Part shown: piece by piece, positions 28,612 through 38,940 of the stretch
Layout: each line of letters opens with the position of its first letter
How positions within the stretch are numbered: the stretch's first letter is position 1
Assembly: GCF_014202645.1 (NCBI RefSeq)
Contig: NZ_JACHHG010000011.1
Span: 62,001 to 126,000 of the forward strand
Length of the DNA stretch: 64,000 nucleotides
Direction: 5' to 3'
Origin: Deinobacterium chartae
GTDB taxonomy: Bacteria; Deinococcota; Deinococci; Deinococcales; Deinococcaceae
The notes under the pieces: model-generated
What the model was told of the DNA's origin: nothing
What the model saw: the letters and a program-made list of their open reading frames with translations, nothing else
The model's database searches: none
Position numbers and translations under genes: made by a program

Positions 28612-31600
28612 ACGGAAGAACGACCGATCATCACGACGATTGGCTCAACTTGATCGAAGTCTCCGGTCCTTTCCTCGCGGGCCCCGTCCTGCGCGAAGTG
28701 TTTCCACAGGGACTTCCTGGACTGGATGCCTTCCGCGCGAAGCGACTCCGGCGTGCCTACACGGAATGGCGTGAGGCACTGGAAACGGAAGACCCTGAAT
28801 TCCACATGCTGCATTGGGCGTGGATCGATGAGGTCTTGTCCCGAGGCCTGGAGATGGACGACGACGGCCGTGGGGAAGTGCTCCGCCGAGGCGAAGCGGT
28901 CCCCGCCGCCCTTGCCGTCACCCTGCCGGAACATGGGGTCACCATCACGCCGGACGTCGCCCTCGTCGACGTCACCCGAGCGGACGCGCCCTTGCTGCTC
29001 GTGCACGTGTTCCACCCGAACGTGAACCTCGACGGTCACCGCGACTTTGGCGGGTGGACGGCCACGCCCGCTGAGCGGATGGTGTCGCTTCTGCGCGCCA
29101 CCGCCTGCCCGGTCGGCCTCGTGACGAACGGCGAGCGCTGGATGCTCGTCCACGCACCCACCGGGATGGTGGCGTCCTTCGCCAGTTGGTACGCACGTCT
29201 CTGGGGGCAGGAGCCAGTCACCCTGCAAGCCTTCACCGCCCTGCTCGGCGTACGGCGTTTCTTCGGCCCGGACGACGAGCGCCTGCCCACGCTGTTCACA
29301 CGTTCACTCGCCCATCAGGACGAAGTCACCGACGCGCTCGGTGAACAAGTTCGGCACGCCATCGAAGTGCTCGTGCAAGCCATGGACCGAGCCGACCAGG
29401 ACCGCGGCCGTGAACTGTTGCGTGACGTCGCCCCCGCCGAACTGTACGAAGCTGGCCTCACGGTGATGATGCGGCTCGTGTTCCTGCTCGCCGCGGAAGA
29501 ACGCAGCCTGCTGCTGCTCGGAGACGAACGGTACGAAGCGTACTACGCCGTCTCCAGCCTCCGGGGACAACTGCGCGCGGAAAGCGAGGAGATCCTCGAA
29601 CGCCGCCGCAGCGCTTGGTCACGGTTGCTGGCCTTGTTCCGTGGCGTGTACGGCGGCATCGAGCATCCCGACTTGCGTTTGCCCGCGCTGGGAGGATCCC
29701 TGTTCGATCCGGACCGCTACCCGTTCCTGGAGGGTCGCTCGAAAGGCACGAGCTGGCGCACGCACCCGGCCGAACCACTCCCGATCGACGACCGCAGCGT
29801 CCTGCTCCTGCTGGAAGCCATCCAGACCTTCGAGGGCCGCACCCTCTCGTACCGTGCACTGGACGTCGAGCAGATCGGACACGTGTACGAGGGCTTGCTG
29901 GAACGCACCGTGCGCCGCACGACCGAAGTCACGCTGGAACTCACCGGCAGCAGCAAAGCCAGGGACGCCCGCCTGACGCTCGGGGAACTCGAATCCGCCC
30001 GGATGGACGGCGCCCCACGCCTCTTGGCACTCTTGAAGGAACGCACCCAACGCTCGGAGACGGCCCTGCGCAACGACCTCGCTCGAACGGTGGGCGAACG
30101 CCTGAGCGCGCGTCTCCTCACCGTCTGCGGGGGGGACGTGCACTTACGCGACCGCATCCTTCCATTCGCGCGCCTGCTCCGCACCGACCCGTGGGGTTAC
30201 CCGCTCGTGCACCCGGCGGGAGCCTTCATCGTCGTGCTCGGCTCGGATCGTCGAGAAACCGGCTCTCATTACACGCCCAAGTCGCTCACGGAAGCCATCG
30301 TCACCGAAACCCTCACACCCGTCGCGTACGTGGGCCCATCCGAAGGCAAACCGTCGACGGAATGGGTGTTGAAAACCCCGATTGAACTGCTGGACCTCAA
30401 GGTGTGCGACCCGGCAATGGGCTCGGGGGCGTTCCTCGTGCAAGTCTGCCGCTGGCTCGGCGACCGACTCGTGGAGGCATGGGCGCGTGAGGAGGACGCG
30501 GGCCGTGTGATCGACGCGGAAGGACACGTCCGCGAAACGCTCGAGGGTGCCGAGCCCCTCCCGCGTGATCCGGAGGAGCGCACCATCATCGCGCGCCGAC
30601 TCGTCGCCGAACGCTGCCTGTACGGAGTCGACCTGAATGCGCAGGCGGTCGAGCTTGCCAAGCTCTCGCTCTGGCTCACCACCCTCGCCAAAGACCGTCC
30701 TTTCGGGTTCCTCGACCACAACCTTCGTCATGGCGACAGCGTGCTTGGCGTTCATGATCTCGATCAACTCGTCAAACTCTCCCTCGACCCCAGTGGCGCG
30801 AGCCAACCCAAGTTGTACGCCGACGGCATCTACGAACCCATCCGGGAGGCCATCGCCCTCCGCCAACAGCTCCGGGGAATTCCCATCCGCCAAATCGAGG
30901 ACGTCAAAGCGATGGAGGCATTGGACGACCAAGCGCGACAGAAGCTCGAAGTCGCGGAACGAATCGCCGACGCCTTCATCGGAACCATCCTCACCCACGG
31001 TGGCAGCACGCGCGAAGTCGAAAGCCGTCTCGCAGCCCTCGCACTATCGGCCGATCGGGCTGTCAGGGGCGACGCGACAGCCGTCCAAGCTCTCAACCAC
31101 CAAGCCAGAAGCGGCCTTGCCACGGATACGCGGGAAGGCCTCGCCCGTCACCCGTTCCACTGGCCGCTCGAGTTCCCCGAAGTCTTCGTTCGCGAGAATG
31201 GCGGTTTCGACGCGATGGTCGGCAACCCGCCGTTCCTTGGAGGACAACGCATCACCGGCATCATGGGCATGGCCTATCGTGACTGGCTCGTACGGGCCGT
31301 CGCTCAAGGGCGCCGGGGCTCTGCCGATCTCGTTGCGTACTTCTTCCTTCGTTCGTACACCCTCTTGCGTTCGGGCGGTGGCTTTGGATTGCTGGCCGTG
31401 AACACCATCGCGGAGGGCGACACTCGGCAAGTTGGGCTCGAAGCCATGGTGCAAGCCGGCGCCATCATCCATGCCGCACATCCCAACGAGTCATGGCCTG
31501 GCGCCGCTGCAGTGGTAACGAGCCGTGTTCATGTACACAAGGGCTCCTGGAACGGACAGCGAAACCTCCTCGGTCGGAGTGTCCCTCATATTTCCGCTTT

Positions 31601-32984
31601 CCTTTCCGAAGGAGAGGAGTGGAGTCCAAAGCGACTGAAGGCGAACGCAGGCAAAGCATTCATTGGATCCTATGTACTTGGTATGGGCTTCGTCCTCTCG
31701 AACGACGAAGCGCAACGAATGCTCGACGCCGACCCACGAAATGCCGAGGTCATCTTTCCCTACCTCAACGGGGAGGACCTCAACTCCGATCCAGAGCAAC
31801 GGCCAAGCCGCTGGGTCATCAACTTCTGGGACTGGCCGGAAGAACGCGCGATGACCTATCAACTGCCATATGAACGAGTTCGGAACCTCGTAAAACCCGA
31901 ACGCGACAAACTCAACCAAGGAAACGCAGATGGGCGCCGACGGCGCGCGTTCTGGTGGCGGTATGGGCGAGATGCCACCGGGCTCTACCATGCGATTGGA
32001 CGCGGGCATCATTTCGAGAGGCATCCAGAAGGATGGGAATCAGAGCAAGTGCCGCTGGACCGCCTAATTGTAACATCACTCGTAGGTAAATATTCTACGT
32101 TCTCCTTTGCTTCACCAACATACATATACTCTCACGCACTTGGCGTAATCGCCTCCGACCGCACTTCACTCTATTCAATTCTAAATTCGACCGTTCATAG
32201 CATCTGGTCAAGGTTCCAGGGATCATACATGAAAACGGACTTAAGGTACACTCCAAGCGACGTTTTCGAGACATTTCCCCACCCCTCCGCGCCAACCGAG
32301 CAGGCTTTAGCCGAACTGGATGACGTTGGCCACTACCTAGAAAACATACGCACCGATACAATGCGGATCTTACAAATTGGCTCAACAGTTCTATACAACT
32401 TGGTGCACAGCCAAGATAATAGAGATGAACAAATAGATCGCGTAAGACAGATACATAAGGCTCTTGATGAGGCCTGTCTGAAATTATATGGATGGGATGA
32501 TATAACACTTGAGTACGGCTTCCACAGTGATATACGCTTCTCAAAAATTAATAAAACTCGCTTCTCACCGTCGCCGCGAGCACAGTCAGAAATTTTGCAC
32601 CGCCTCAACGAGCTGAATCGAATCGAGCATCAAGAGCAAATCTCTTTCGTACCGCGTACGACTTCAAAACACGCTTACGCTCGGAAGAAAGAGTCGAAAC
32701 TTGCCAGCCCCTCCAGGCTGAAAAGCCACCAAGCTCCATTGGACTTCGAGATATCCCCTTCGATATCTACGGGCGAGGCGGCTCAGAAAATTCTCGAGTT
32801 TCTCAAGGTGAATCCAAACTGGCACGGCAAGGGCACTATTCTCGCCAATGTAGGCGTCCCCGAAAGACACTGGAACGATGCCATAAATGACCTCTTGGAC
32901 CGCGGCCTTGTCATACGCGAAGGAAATCGTCGGGTTACCAAGTACTGCGCAGTCCCGATGAAGTCCTCCGAGGAAGCATCATGA
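28608..32984 (+). CDS. drmMI: DISARM protein DrmMI, N6-adenine DNA methyltransferase
   Basis: 1,458 residues, the size of class 1 DISARM and type IIG/Eco57I-like methylases. Large N-terminal helical region (1-560), then the SAM-binding motif I DPAMGSGAFL (D601) and catalytic motif IV NPPF (N873), which mark an amino-methylase of the gamma order. The target-recognition region follows (about 1,000-1,350), and a winged-helix-like domain ends the protein (about 1,385-1,450). From about residue 1,145 on, base composition drops sharply (near 42% GC at 32,401-32,580, counted by hand, against about 70% upstream), suggesting the recognition domain was acquired separately. No nuclease motif seen at the N-terminus. 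Confidence 0.92.
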   Translation: MNGRTTDHHDDWLNLIEVSGPFLAGPVLREVFPQGLPGLDAFRAKRLRRAYTEWREALETEDPEFHMLHWAWIDEVLSRGLEMDDDGRGEVLRRGEAVPAALAVTLPEHGVTITPDVALVDVTRADAPLLLVHVFHPNVNLDGHRDFGGWTATPAERMVSLLRATACPVGLVTNGERWMLVHAPTGMVASFASWYARLWGQEPVTLQAFTALLGVRRFFGPDDERLPTLFTRSLAHQDEVTDALGEQVRHAIEVLVQAMDRADQDRGRELLRDVAPAELYEAGLTVMMRLVFLLAAEERSLLLLGDERYEAYYAVSSLRGQLRAESEEILERRRSAWSRLLALFRGVYGGIEHPDLRLPALGGSLFDPDRYPFLEGRSKGTSWRTHPAEPLPIDDRSVLLLLEAIQTFEGRTLSYRALDVEQIGHVYEGLLERTVRRTTEVTLELTGSSKARDARLTLGELESARMDGAPRLLALLKERTQRSETALRNDLARTVGERLSARLLTVCGGDVHLRDRILPFARLLRTDPWGYPLVHPAGAFIVVLGSDRRETGSHYTPKSLTEAIVTETLTPVAYVGPSEGKPSTEWVLKTPIELLDLKVCDPAMGSGAFLVQVCRWLGDRLVEAWAREEDAGRVIDAEGHVRETLEGAEPLPRDPEERTIIARRLVAERCLYGVDLNAQAVELAKLSLWLTTLAKDRPFGFLDHNLRHGDSVLGVHDLDQLVKLSLDPSGASQPKLYADGIYEPIREAIALRQQLRGIPIRQIEDVKAMEALDDQARQKLEVAERIADAFIGTILTHGGSTREVESRLAALALSADRAVRGDATAVQALNHQARSGLATDTREGLARHPFHWPLEFPEVFVRENGGFDAMVGNPPFLGGQRITGIMGMAYRDWLVRAVAQGRRGSADLVAYFFLRSYTLLRSGGGFGLLAVNTIAEGDTRQVGLEAMVQAGAIIHAAHPNESWPGAAAVVTSRVHVHKGSWNGQRNLLGRSVPHISAFLSEGEEWSPKRLKANAGKAFIGSYVLGMGFVLSNDEAQRMLDADPRNAEVIFPYLNGEDLNSDPEQRPSRWVINFWDWPEERAMTYQLPYERVRNLVKPERDKLNQGNADGRRRRAFWWRYGRDATGLYHAIGRGHHFERHPEGWESEQVPLDRLIVTSLVGKYSTFSFASPTYIYSHALGVIASDRTSLYSILNSTVHSIWSRFQGSYMKTDLRYTPSDVFETFPHPSAPTEQALAELDDVGHYLENIRTDTMRILQIGSTVLYNLVHSQDNRDEQIDRVRQIHKALDEACLKLYGWDDITLEYGFHSDIRFSKINKTRFSPSPRAQSEILHRLNELNRIEHQEQISFVPRTTSKHAYARKKESKLASPSRLKSHQAPLDFEISPSISTGEAAQKILEFLKVNPNWHGKGTILANVGVPERHWNDAINDLLDRGLVIREGNRRVTKYCAVPMKSSEEAS

Positions 32985-35900
32985 CCGATACGATCCAGAG
33001 CAACGCGTGGCTTATCATCGACGCCTTACCCACCCTTGACCCCCGTCTGGTCTACTACGCCATTCAGCTTCCTTCCGATCGTGCTGCACACGGAAGGATC
33101 TGCATAGATCCATCCGTTCAAGTGGAGCATTGGGTCTTGGTGGCCAACGTGGCAGGCGAGATCACCCGGGTCGGCCGAGTGATGCGAGGCCGCACGGACC
33201 ATGACGTGACGACGTTCTACTTCGACAAGGTGCATGCCGTGGAACCATCCGTTCCACTTGCCTCCCTGGGGCTCACCCTCCCGACGAGTCATGTCGCTCC
33301 GGTCGCTTGGGATGCGTTTGCCTCAGCTTTGCCGGCGCTCGGACTGCCGAGTTGCGACGCGGTGCCCCTCATTCAGGACGTGGTGTACGTACGTGAGCTG
33401 CTGGAACTGGCCGTTCGTGACGACCTCCTCGGACCGGCAGGCGGGCCGCACGAACTCATCAAGGACATGAGCGTCCGCGATCGGTATTTGGTCGGCAAGC
33501 TCGCCCCTCGGCAACCCGCTGACGAGAACGACACGAGAGTCGAGCCCGCAACTGGCGTAGAGGACGCCGAAGCCCCCGAGGAGGAGCTCGTCGCATCCTT
33601 ACACGAGCCAGGGGCGGAATTCGCGCGAGCATCCGGGCGGGTGGAGCCGGAAGACGACGCGCTCGACGAGATCGACACGACGAACAACCAGTCCCTCGTG
33701 CCGTCCAGCATGGGCCTCACCTTCTGCGTCGGGCCGGACGTGACGCGCCTCTCGGTCGAAGCGCGCTGGGGACGCTACGAGCGCGTACCGAACGACGAGC
33801 ACGACTTCACGAAGCGACGCAAGAAACGCAAGGACAAGAAGAAGGGCAAGCCAGACCGAGCGGCGGACACCGCACAGGTCGACGAGTACGAGGATGTCAA
33901 GGTCAAGGTGTGGCGGCGCATTCCATGCGGTGGCGTCGTGACCTTGACGCTGGACGGGGACGGCCCGATCGATCCGCTCGTCGCGGACGAAAGTCAACCC
34001 GAGATCCGTATTCAAGGCACCGTGCGGACGAACACGCTCGGGGAGCGGCTGGTGACGTTGTTCCTCGTGAACGGCCAGTTGGAACCCGACGAGAACAAGG
34101 ACCGTGCCTGGCTGTTCCAGCCGGAGCTCGTCGTGCGCGCGGCGCCGGACACGCTTTCGCGGGACGTGTTCCGTCGCCGTTCGCAGGTCGACATGGTCGT
34201 CGATGACCAGGAACGTGAAGCGCTCGCGATGATCTACCGGAACCGCGTGGAGTTCGCCGTCGGGCATGGCGTGGCCGTGCACGCCGTGCCCTCCGCGAGT
34301 GATCCGACGCGCGCCGAGGAGATTCGGACGGTCGTGATTCCTCGCTACGAAGTACCCGTGACGGAAACCCCCGGCTTGGACCCTGCCGATCGTCCTGAGA
34401 TGCGGAAGATGGTGCAGCAAGGCTGGCTGGACATGAAGCGTCTGGCGAGCATGGACCGGGTCGAGCTCATGACGGCCCTCGGGTGCCTGGTGACCGACTA
34501 CGAAGCCTGGATCGAAGAACAGCGTGGCCGAATCGGCAGCGAAGTCGTCGGGTTCGACGATGTGGCACACGACGCACTCGAGAAGTGCCGTGAGGTGCTG
34601 GGGCGACTCCGAGCAGGCCTCGAGACACTGAATACGGACGCACATGCCTTGGAAGCGTTCCGCTTCGCCAACCGCGCGATGGCCCTGCAGCGGGTGCGGA
34701 GCGTATACGCGTTGAAGCGCCGCCGCAAGGAAGAGGTGGAGCTTGCGTCCCTGGACGTACCCTCGAACCGCAGCTGGCGTCCCTTCCAGCTGGCGTTCCT
34801 GCTGCTCGCGATCCCATCGCTCGCGGACCCGACGCATGCGGATCGAACGAACCCGGTCGAGGCGTTCGCGGATCTCTTGTGGTTCCCCACGGGCGGCGGC
34901 AAGACCGAGGCGTACCTTGGCGTGGCGGCGTTTGCCATGGGTGTGCGCCGCCTGCAGGGACGAAGATTCGGCCTCGATGGTTCGCGTGGACTGGCGGTCG
35001 TCATGCGGTACACTTTGCGGCTGTTGACTCTACAGCAGTTTCAACGGGCGACCGCCCTCCTCTGCGCGATGGAAGTCCTGCGGCGCGAGGCGCCCAAGGT
35101 ATGGGGCGAGGAGCCCTTCACGCTGGGCTTGTGGGTAGGGAACCGCGTGACGCCTGGCACGACGGAGGACGCCCACAAAGCGATCGAAGCGCTGCGCTCG
35201 CAAGACCGCAACAATGCGGGGCTCGCGTCGCCAGCGCAACTCACGAGTTGTCCTTGGTGTGGGGCGGACATCGCGCCCGGCCGGGACATCGAAGTGGACC
35301 GGGTCGCCGGGCGTACGTGGATTCTGTGCGGCGATCCCTTGGGACGCTGTGACTTCTCCAAGGCGAAGACACGGCACTCGGGGCACTTGGGCTTGCCTGT
35401 GAAGGTGGTGGACGAGGAGATCTACCACCGACCTCCGACCATGATGATCGCGACGGTCGACAAGTTCGCCATGATGGCCTGGCGACCCGAGGTGCGCACG
35501 TTGTTCGGACGCGTGAACGAGGAGTGCGAGCGCCACGGCCTCCTCTGGCCCGGCCATGACTGCGGCAGCGGCCACCGCAGACAAGGTTCGCATTCGGCGG
35601 CTCGCGTGAAGTCCGTCCCCGCCATCCGTCCCCCGGACCTGATCGTCCAGGACGAGTTTCACCTCATCAGCGGGCCGCTGGGCACCATGGTCGGGTTGTA
35701 CGAGACGGCCGTCGACGAGCTCTCCGCCTGGCCGCTCGGGACGTCGACGGTGAGACCCAAGGTGGTGGCGTCGACGGCGACGGTTCGACGCGCCGCCGAC
35801 CAGGTCCGCAACGTGTTCATGCGGAGGGTCGCGGTGTTCCCCCCATCCGGCTTGGACGTCGAGGACAATTTCTTCGCCGTACAGCGGCCAGTACAGCATT

Positions 35901-37102
35901 CCCATCGATCCGCGCAGCCACTGCATGGGGACGCGCTGGACTCAAGGCCACGGGGCGCGCACAAACCAGGGCGCCGGTATCTGGGCTTGTGCGCGCCAGG
36001 CAGCTCACGCCCGGCCGTGCTGATCCGCACGTACACGGCTTTCCTCACTGCCGCGCAGGCACTGTTCGACCGATTCGGACCGGTGGCCGACCCCTACATG
36101 ACCCTCGTCGGCTACTTCAATTCCCTCCGCGAGCTGGGGGGCATGAAGCGGCTCGCGGAGGACGACGTGCAGACGCGCTCCTTCCGGGTGCAGATGAGTC
36201 TGGTCGACCGGCCGGGTCTCGCCCAGCGGCGGGTGAATGACGTGCGCGAGCTCACTTCGCGTGTCTCCAACCAGGACATCCCGAAGTACCTCGACCGGCT
36301 CGAGGTCCGGTTCGACGGCAGCTTCGAACGCGACGAGGGCCGGTATGTCACGTGTTGGAAGGAGGGCGCGGCGAGGCCCATCGACGTCGTGCTGGCCACG
36401 AACATGCTCTCGGTGGGCGTGGACGTGAACCGCCTCGGGTTGATGGTCGTGAACGGCCAACCGAAAGGCACGGCCGAGTACATCCAAGCCACCAGCCGCG
36501 TCGGACGGTCCTTCCCGGGCTTGGTGTGCAGTGTCCTCACCTGGGCACGTCCGCGGGACCTCTCGCACTACGAGACGTTCGAACATTACCACGCGACGTT
36601 CTACCAGCACGTCGAGGCGCAGTCGGTGACGCCCTTCTCACCCCGAGCGATCGACCGGGGCCTCACCGGCACGATGCTCGCCTTGATGCGGCACGAGTTC
36701 GAGCCGTTCGCGCCCAATGACGGCGCCCGAGCCCTCGACCGCCCTGACCGCCCCGAGGTCCTCCAAGTGAAGGAAGCGATCGTCGCTCGCGCGTGGTACG
36801 TGACCGACGACGCCACCAAGAAGAATCTGACGAAAGCCGAACTGGAGGACCGCGCGGATCAGTGGGCGAAGGAAGCGAACATGGGCGGACGCATCCTCGT
36901 GTACCAGAAGCACGGCGCGGGTGCCACGGCCTACCCGTTGCTGCAAGCGCCCGGCACGAAGCCTTGGTCGGATTGGACCGTGCCGATGTCCATGCGTGAA
37001 GTGGAAGCTGGCGTACGCCTGGTCATGGAGGTCGACGACCGCACCACCTACGATCCCGCGTGGCGCCCCCGCCCCATCGACCACCAGGAGGACCAGGCAT
37101 GA
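32981..37102 (+). CDS. drmA: DISARM protein DrmA, SF2 helicase
   Basis: 1,373 residues, one of the three genes common to all DISARM systems. The N-terminal 600 residues are poorly conserved and contain a Lys-rich stretch at about 272-290 (KRRKKRKDKKKGKPDRA). The helicase core follows: Walker A TGGGKTE (K641), DEFH box (D891-H894), STATVRRA, SVGVDVNR and the arginine-finger segment QATSRVGR (to R1176). A Cys pair (CPWCG) and later Cys residues (LCGDPLGRCDF) between the motifs may bind zinc. DrmA pairs with DrmB to form the DNA-engaging complex (family knowledge). Start and stop overlap both neighbours as ATGA. Confidence 0.92.
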   Translation: MTDTIQSNAWLIIDALPTLDPRLVYYAIQLPSDRAAHGRICIDPSVQVEHWVLVANVAGEITRVGRVMRGRTDHDVTTFYFDKVHAVEPSVPLASLGLTLPTSHVAPVAWDAFASALPALGLPSCDAVPLIQDVVYVRELLELAVRDDLLGPAGGPHELIKDMSVRDRYLVGKLAPRQPADENDTRVEPATGVEDAEAPEEELVASLHEPGAEFARASGRVEPEDDALDEIDTTNNQSLVPSSMGLTFCVGPDVTRLSVEARWGRYERVPNDEHDFTKRRKKRKDKKKGKPDRAADTAQVDEYEDVKVKVWRRIPCGGVVTLTLDGDGPIDPLVADESQPEIRIQGTVRTNTLGERLVTLFLVNGQLEPDENKDRAWLFQPELVVRAAPDTLSRDVFRRRSQVDMVVDDQEREALAMIYRNRVEFAVGHGVAVHAVPSASDPTRAEEIRTVVIPRYEVPVTETPGLDPADRPEMRKMVQQGWLDMKRLASMDRVELMTALGCLVTDYEAWIEEQRGRIGSEVVGFDDVAHDALEKCREVLGRLRAGLETLNTDAHALEAFRFANRAMALQRVRSVYALKRRRKEEVELASLDVPSNRSWRPFQLAFLLLAIPSLADPTHADRTNPVEAFADLLWFPTGGGKTEAYLGVAAFAMGVRRLQGRRFGLDGSRGLAVVMRYTLRLLTLQQFQRATALLCAMEVLRREAPKVWGEEPFTLGLWVGNRVTPGTTEDAHKAIEALRSQDRNNAGLASPAQLTSCPWCGADIAPGRDIEVDRVAGRTWILCGDPLGRCDFSKAKTRHSGHLGLPVKVVDEEIYHRPPTMMIATVDKFAMMAWRPEVRTLFGRVNEECERHGLLWPGHDCGSGHRRQGSHSAARVKSVPAIRPPDLIVQDEFHLISGPLGTMVGLYETAVDELSAWPLGTSTVRPKVVASTATVRRAADQVRNVFMRRVAVFPPSGLDVEDNFFAVQRPVQHSHRSAQPLHGDALDSRPRGAHKPGRRYLGLCAPGSSRPAVLIRTYTAFLTAAQALFDRFGPVADPYMTLVGYFNSLRELGGMKRLAEDDVQTRSFRVQMSLVDRPGLAQRRVNDVRELTSRVSNQDIPKYLDRLEVRFDGSFERDEGRYVTCWKEGAARPIDVVLATNMLSVGVDVNRLGLMVVNGQPKGTAEYIQATSRVGRSFPGLVCSVLTWARPRDLSHYETFEHYHATFYQHVEAQSVTPFSPRAIDRGLTGTMLALMRHEFEPFAPNDGARALDRPDRPEVLQVKEAIVARAWYVTDDATKKNLTKAELEDRADQWAKEANMGGRILVYQKHGAGATAYPLLQAPGTKPWSDWTVPMSMREVEAGVRLVMEVDDRTTYDPAWRPRPIDHQEDQA

Positions 37103-38940
37103 GCAAGACCGCGGTGGGCGAAGTTCGCCCCAGTCAGCTGTTGTGGACCTACGGGCCAGGCGCACTCATCGACCTGCCCAACTTGTCGGTGTTGACGATG
37201 GGCGTGGATCGGTGGGACAAGGAACGCTGCCAACCCATCCAGGAGGCGCGACTCCTTGCGAACGTTCGCCGCGTACTCGGCGCCCAAGTCGAGAGCTTGC
37301 GCATGCCGCCCTTCGGGGAACGGGACGTGACGAGTCCTACGTCGGCCGAAGCGTTGATGGGCGTCCCGGTGAAAGCCTTCCCACGCTGGTTGCGATGCGT
37401 GAAGTGCGGTCTGTTGTCCCCTTACGACGCCGGCCTGTTCGATTTGAAGAAGAACCCCTACCGCCCCGAGCAGACCCGGTTCGTGCATCGCGCCTGCCGT
37501 GGGTCGAGGGGCGACCAACCAGCGCGCGACGCGGACGCCGTGCCGGCACGCTTCCTGCTCGCCTGCCGCGCCGGGCACCTGGACGACTTCCCCTGGCACT
37601 GGTACGTGCACGGGGGGCGCAGCTCCTGTCAGGGCACACTGCGGTTCTTCGAGAGTGGTGCGTCCTTGCAGACCGAGAACCTCTGGGTGAAGTGTGATCA
37701 CTGCAAAGCGTCAAAGAACATGGCTCAAGCCTTCGGCCAGGCCGGCAAGGAGAACCTGCCGGCGTGCCGTGGCCGAAATCCGCACCTCGACCGGTTCGAC
37801 GAGACGTGTGAGGAGGACCCGCGTGCGATCCTGCTCGGCGCGACCAACGGGTGGTTCCCCGCGACGCTGTCCGTCCTCGCCATCCCACAATCGGGGAGTC
37901 CGTTGGCACAACTCGTCGAGGATGGCTGGACGTTCTTCGAGGACTTGACGTCCGAGGCGGAAGTGGCGATCGCGGTCAAGACGCTCAAGAAGACGGCGCA
38001 GTTGCCCGGCATCGAGCAGCACACCCCGGAGGACATCTGGGCAGCGATCGAAGCGCACCGTACTGGCGGAGCGGAGGTCACGCCGGGTGACTTGAAGGCC
38101 CCAGAGTGGGAAGTCCTCACGGCGCCCAATCCGCCCACCGACTACCCACACTTCATGAGCAAGAAGGTCGCAACGCCGGCCGGCTTCGAACACTGCATCA
38201 CGCGCGTCCTGCTGTTGGAGCGCTTGCGAGAAGTGAACGCCCTACTCGGCTTCACGCGTGTCGAGGCGCCCGACGAGACGGTGAGTGAGGACCCCGTGCC
38301 TCGGGCAGCCTTGACACGCGGCGCGCCCACCTGGGTGCCGGCGACGCAAGTTCACGGCGAGGGCATCTTCATCCAGTTCGACCTTCCTTCGCTCGTCTCA
38401 TGGGCCGGCAAGGAGTCCGTGAAGCCACTGGACGATCGCTTGAGGGCCGGACACCGCGGCTGGCGCATCAAACGGCGCTTGAATCCCGACGACGGGTACC
38501 CTGGGGTCCGCTACGTGATGCTGCACACGCTGGCGCACCTCTTGATCCGCGAGCTTGCCCTGGAGTGCGGCTACAACGCCGCCAGCATCCGTGAACGCGT
38601 CTACGCCGACACGACGGAAGGACGCGACCAGGCGGGCATCTTGATCTACACTGCTGCAGCGGACTCGGACGGGACGCTGGGTGGCCTGGTGGAGCTCGGC
38701 AAGCCGGAGAACCTGGGTCGCTTGCTGCGCCAGGCGCTGGAGCGGGCGCACGTATGTGCTTCGGATCCCCTATGTGCAGAGCACGATCCCAGCAAGGATC
38801 AGACGCTGCACGGGGCGTCGTGTCACGCCTGCTCCTTCGTCTCCGAGACGTCCTGCGAGCGCGGCAATCGACTGCTGGACCGCGCGCTGGTCGTGCCCAC
38901 CATGGAGCACCCCGGGGCAGCGTACTTCGATCCTTCCTGA
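37099..38940 (+). CDS. drmB: DISARM protein DrmB (DUF1998)
   Basis: 613 residues, partner of DrmA. It has several Cys/His pairs likely to bind zinc: RCVKCG (about 110), HRACRG, LACRAGH, KCDHC, and near the C-terminus HGASCHACSFVSETSCERG. The DUF1998 core is recognisable in LHTLAHLLIRELALECGY and GILIYTAAADSDGTLGGL. The N-terminal EVRPSQLLWTYGPGALIDLP is also typical of DrmB. The ATG at 37099 overlaps the drmA stop. DrmB stimulates and couples DrmA on DNA (established for the studied system). Confidence 0.93.
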   Translation: MSKTAVGEVRPSQLLWTYGPGALIDLPNLSVLTMGVDRWDKERCQPIQEARLLANVRRVLGAQVESLRMPPFGERDVTSPTSAEALMGVPVKAFPRWLRCVKCGLLSPYDAGLFDLKKNPYRPEQTRFVHRACRGSRGDQPARDADAVPARFLLACRAGHLDDFPWHWYVHGGRSSCQGTLRFFESGASLQTENLWVKCDHCKASKNMAQAFGQAGKENLPACRGRNPHLDRFDETCEEDPRAILLGATNGWFPATLSVLAIPQSGSPLAQLVEDGWTFFEDLTSEAEVAIAVKTLKKTAQLPGIEQHTPEDIWAAIEAHRTGGAEVTPGDLKAPEWEVLTAPNPPTDYPHFMSKKVATPAGFEHCITRVLLLERLREVNALLGFTRVEAPDETVSEDPVPRAALTRGAPTWVPATQVHGEGIFIQFDLPSLVSWAGKESVKPLDDRLRAGHRGWRIKRRLNPDDGYPGVRYVMLHTLAHLLIRELALECGYNAASIRERVYADTTEGRDQAGILIYTAAADSDGTLGGLVELGKPENLGRLLRQALERAHVCASDPLCAEHDPSKDQTLHGASCHACSFVSETSCERGNRLLDRALVVPTMEHPGAAYFDPS

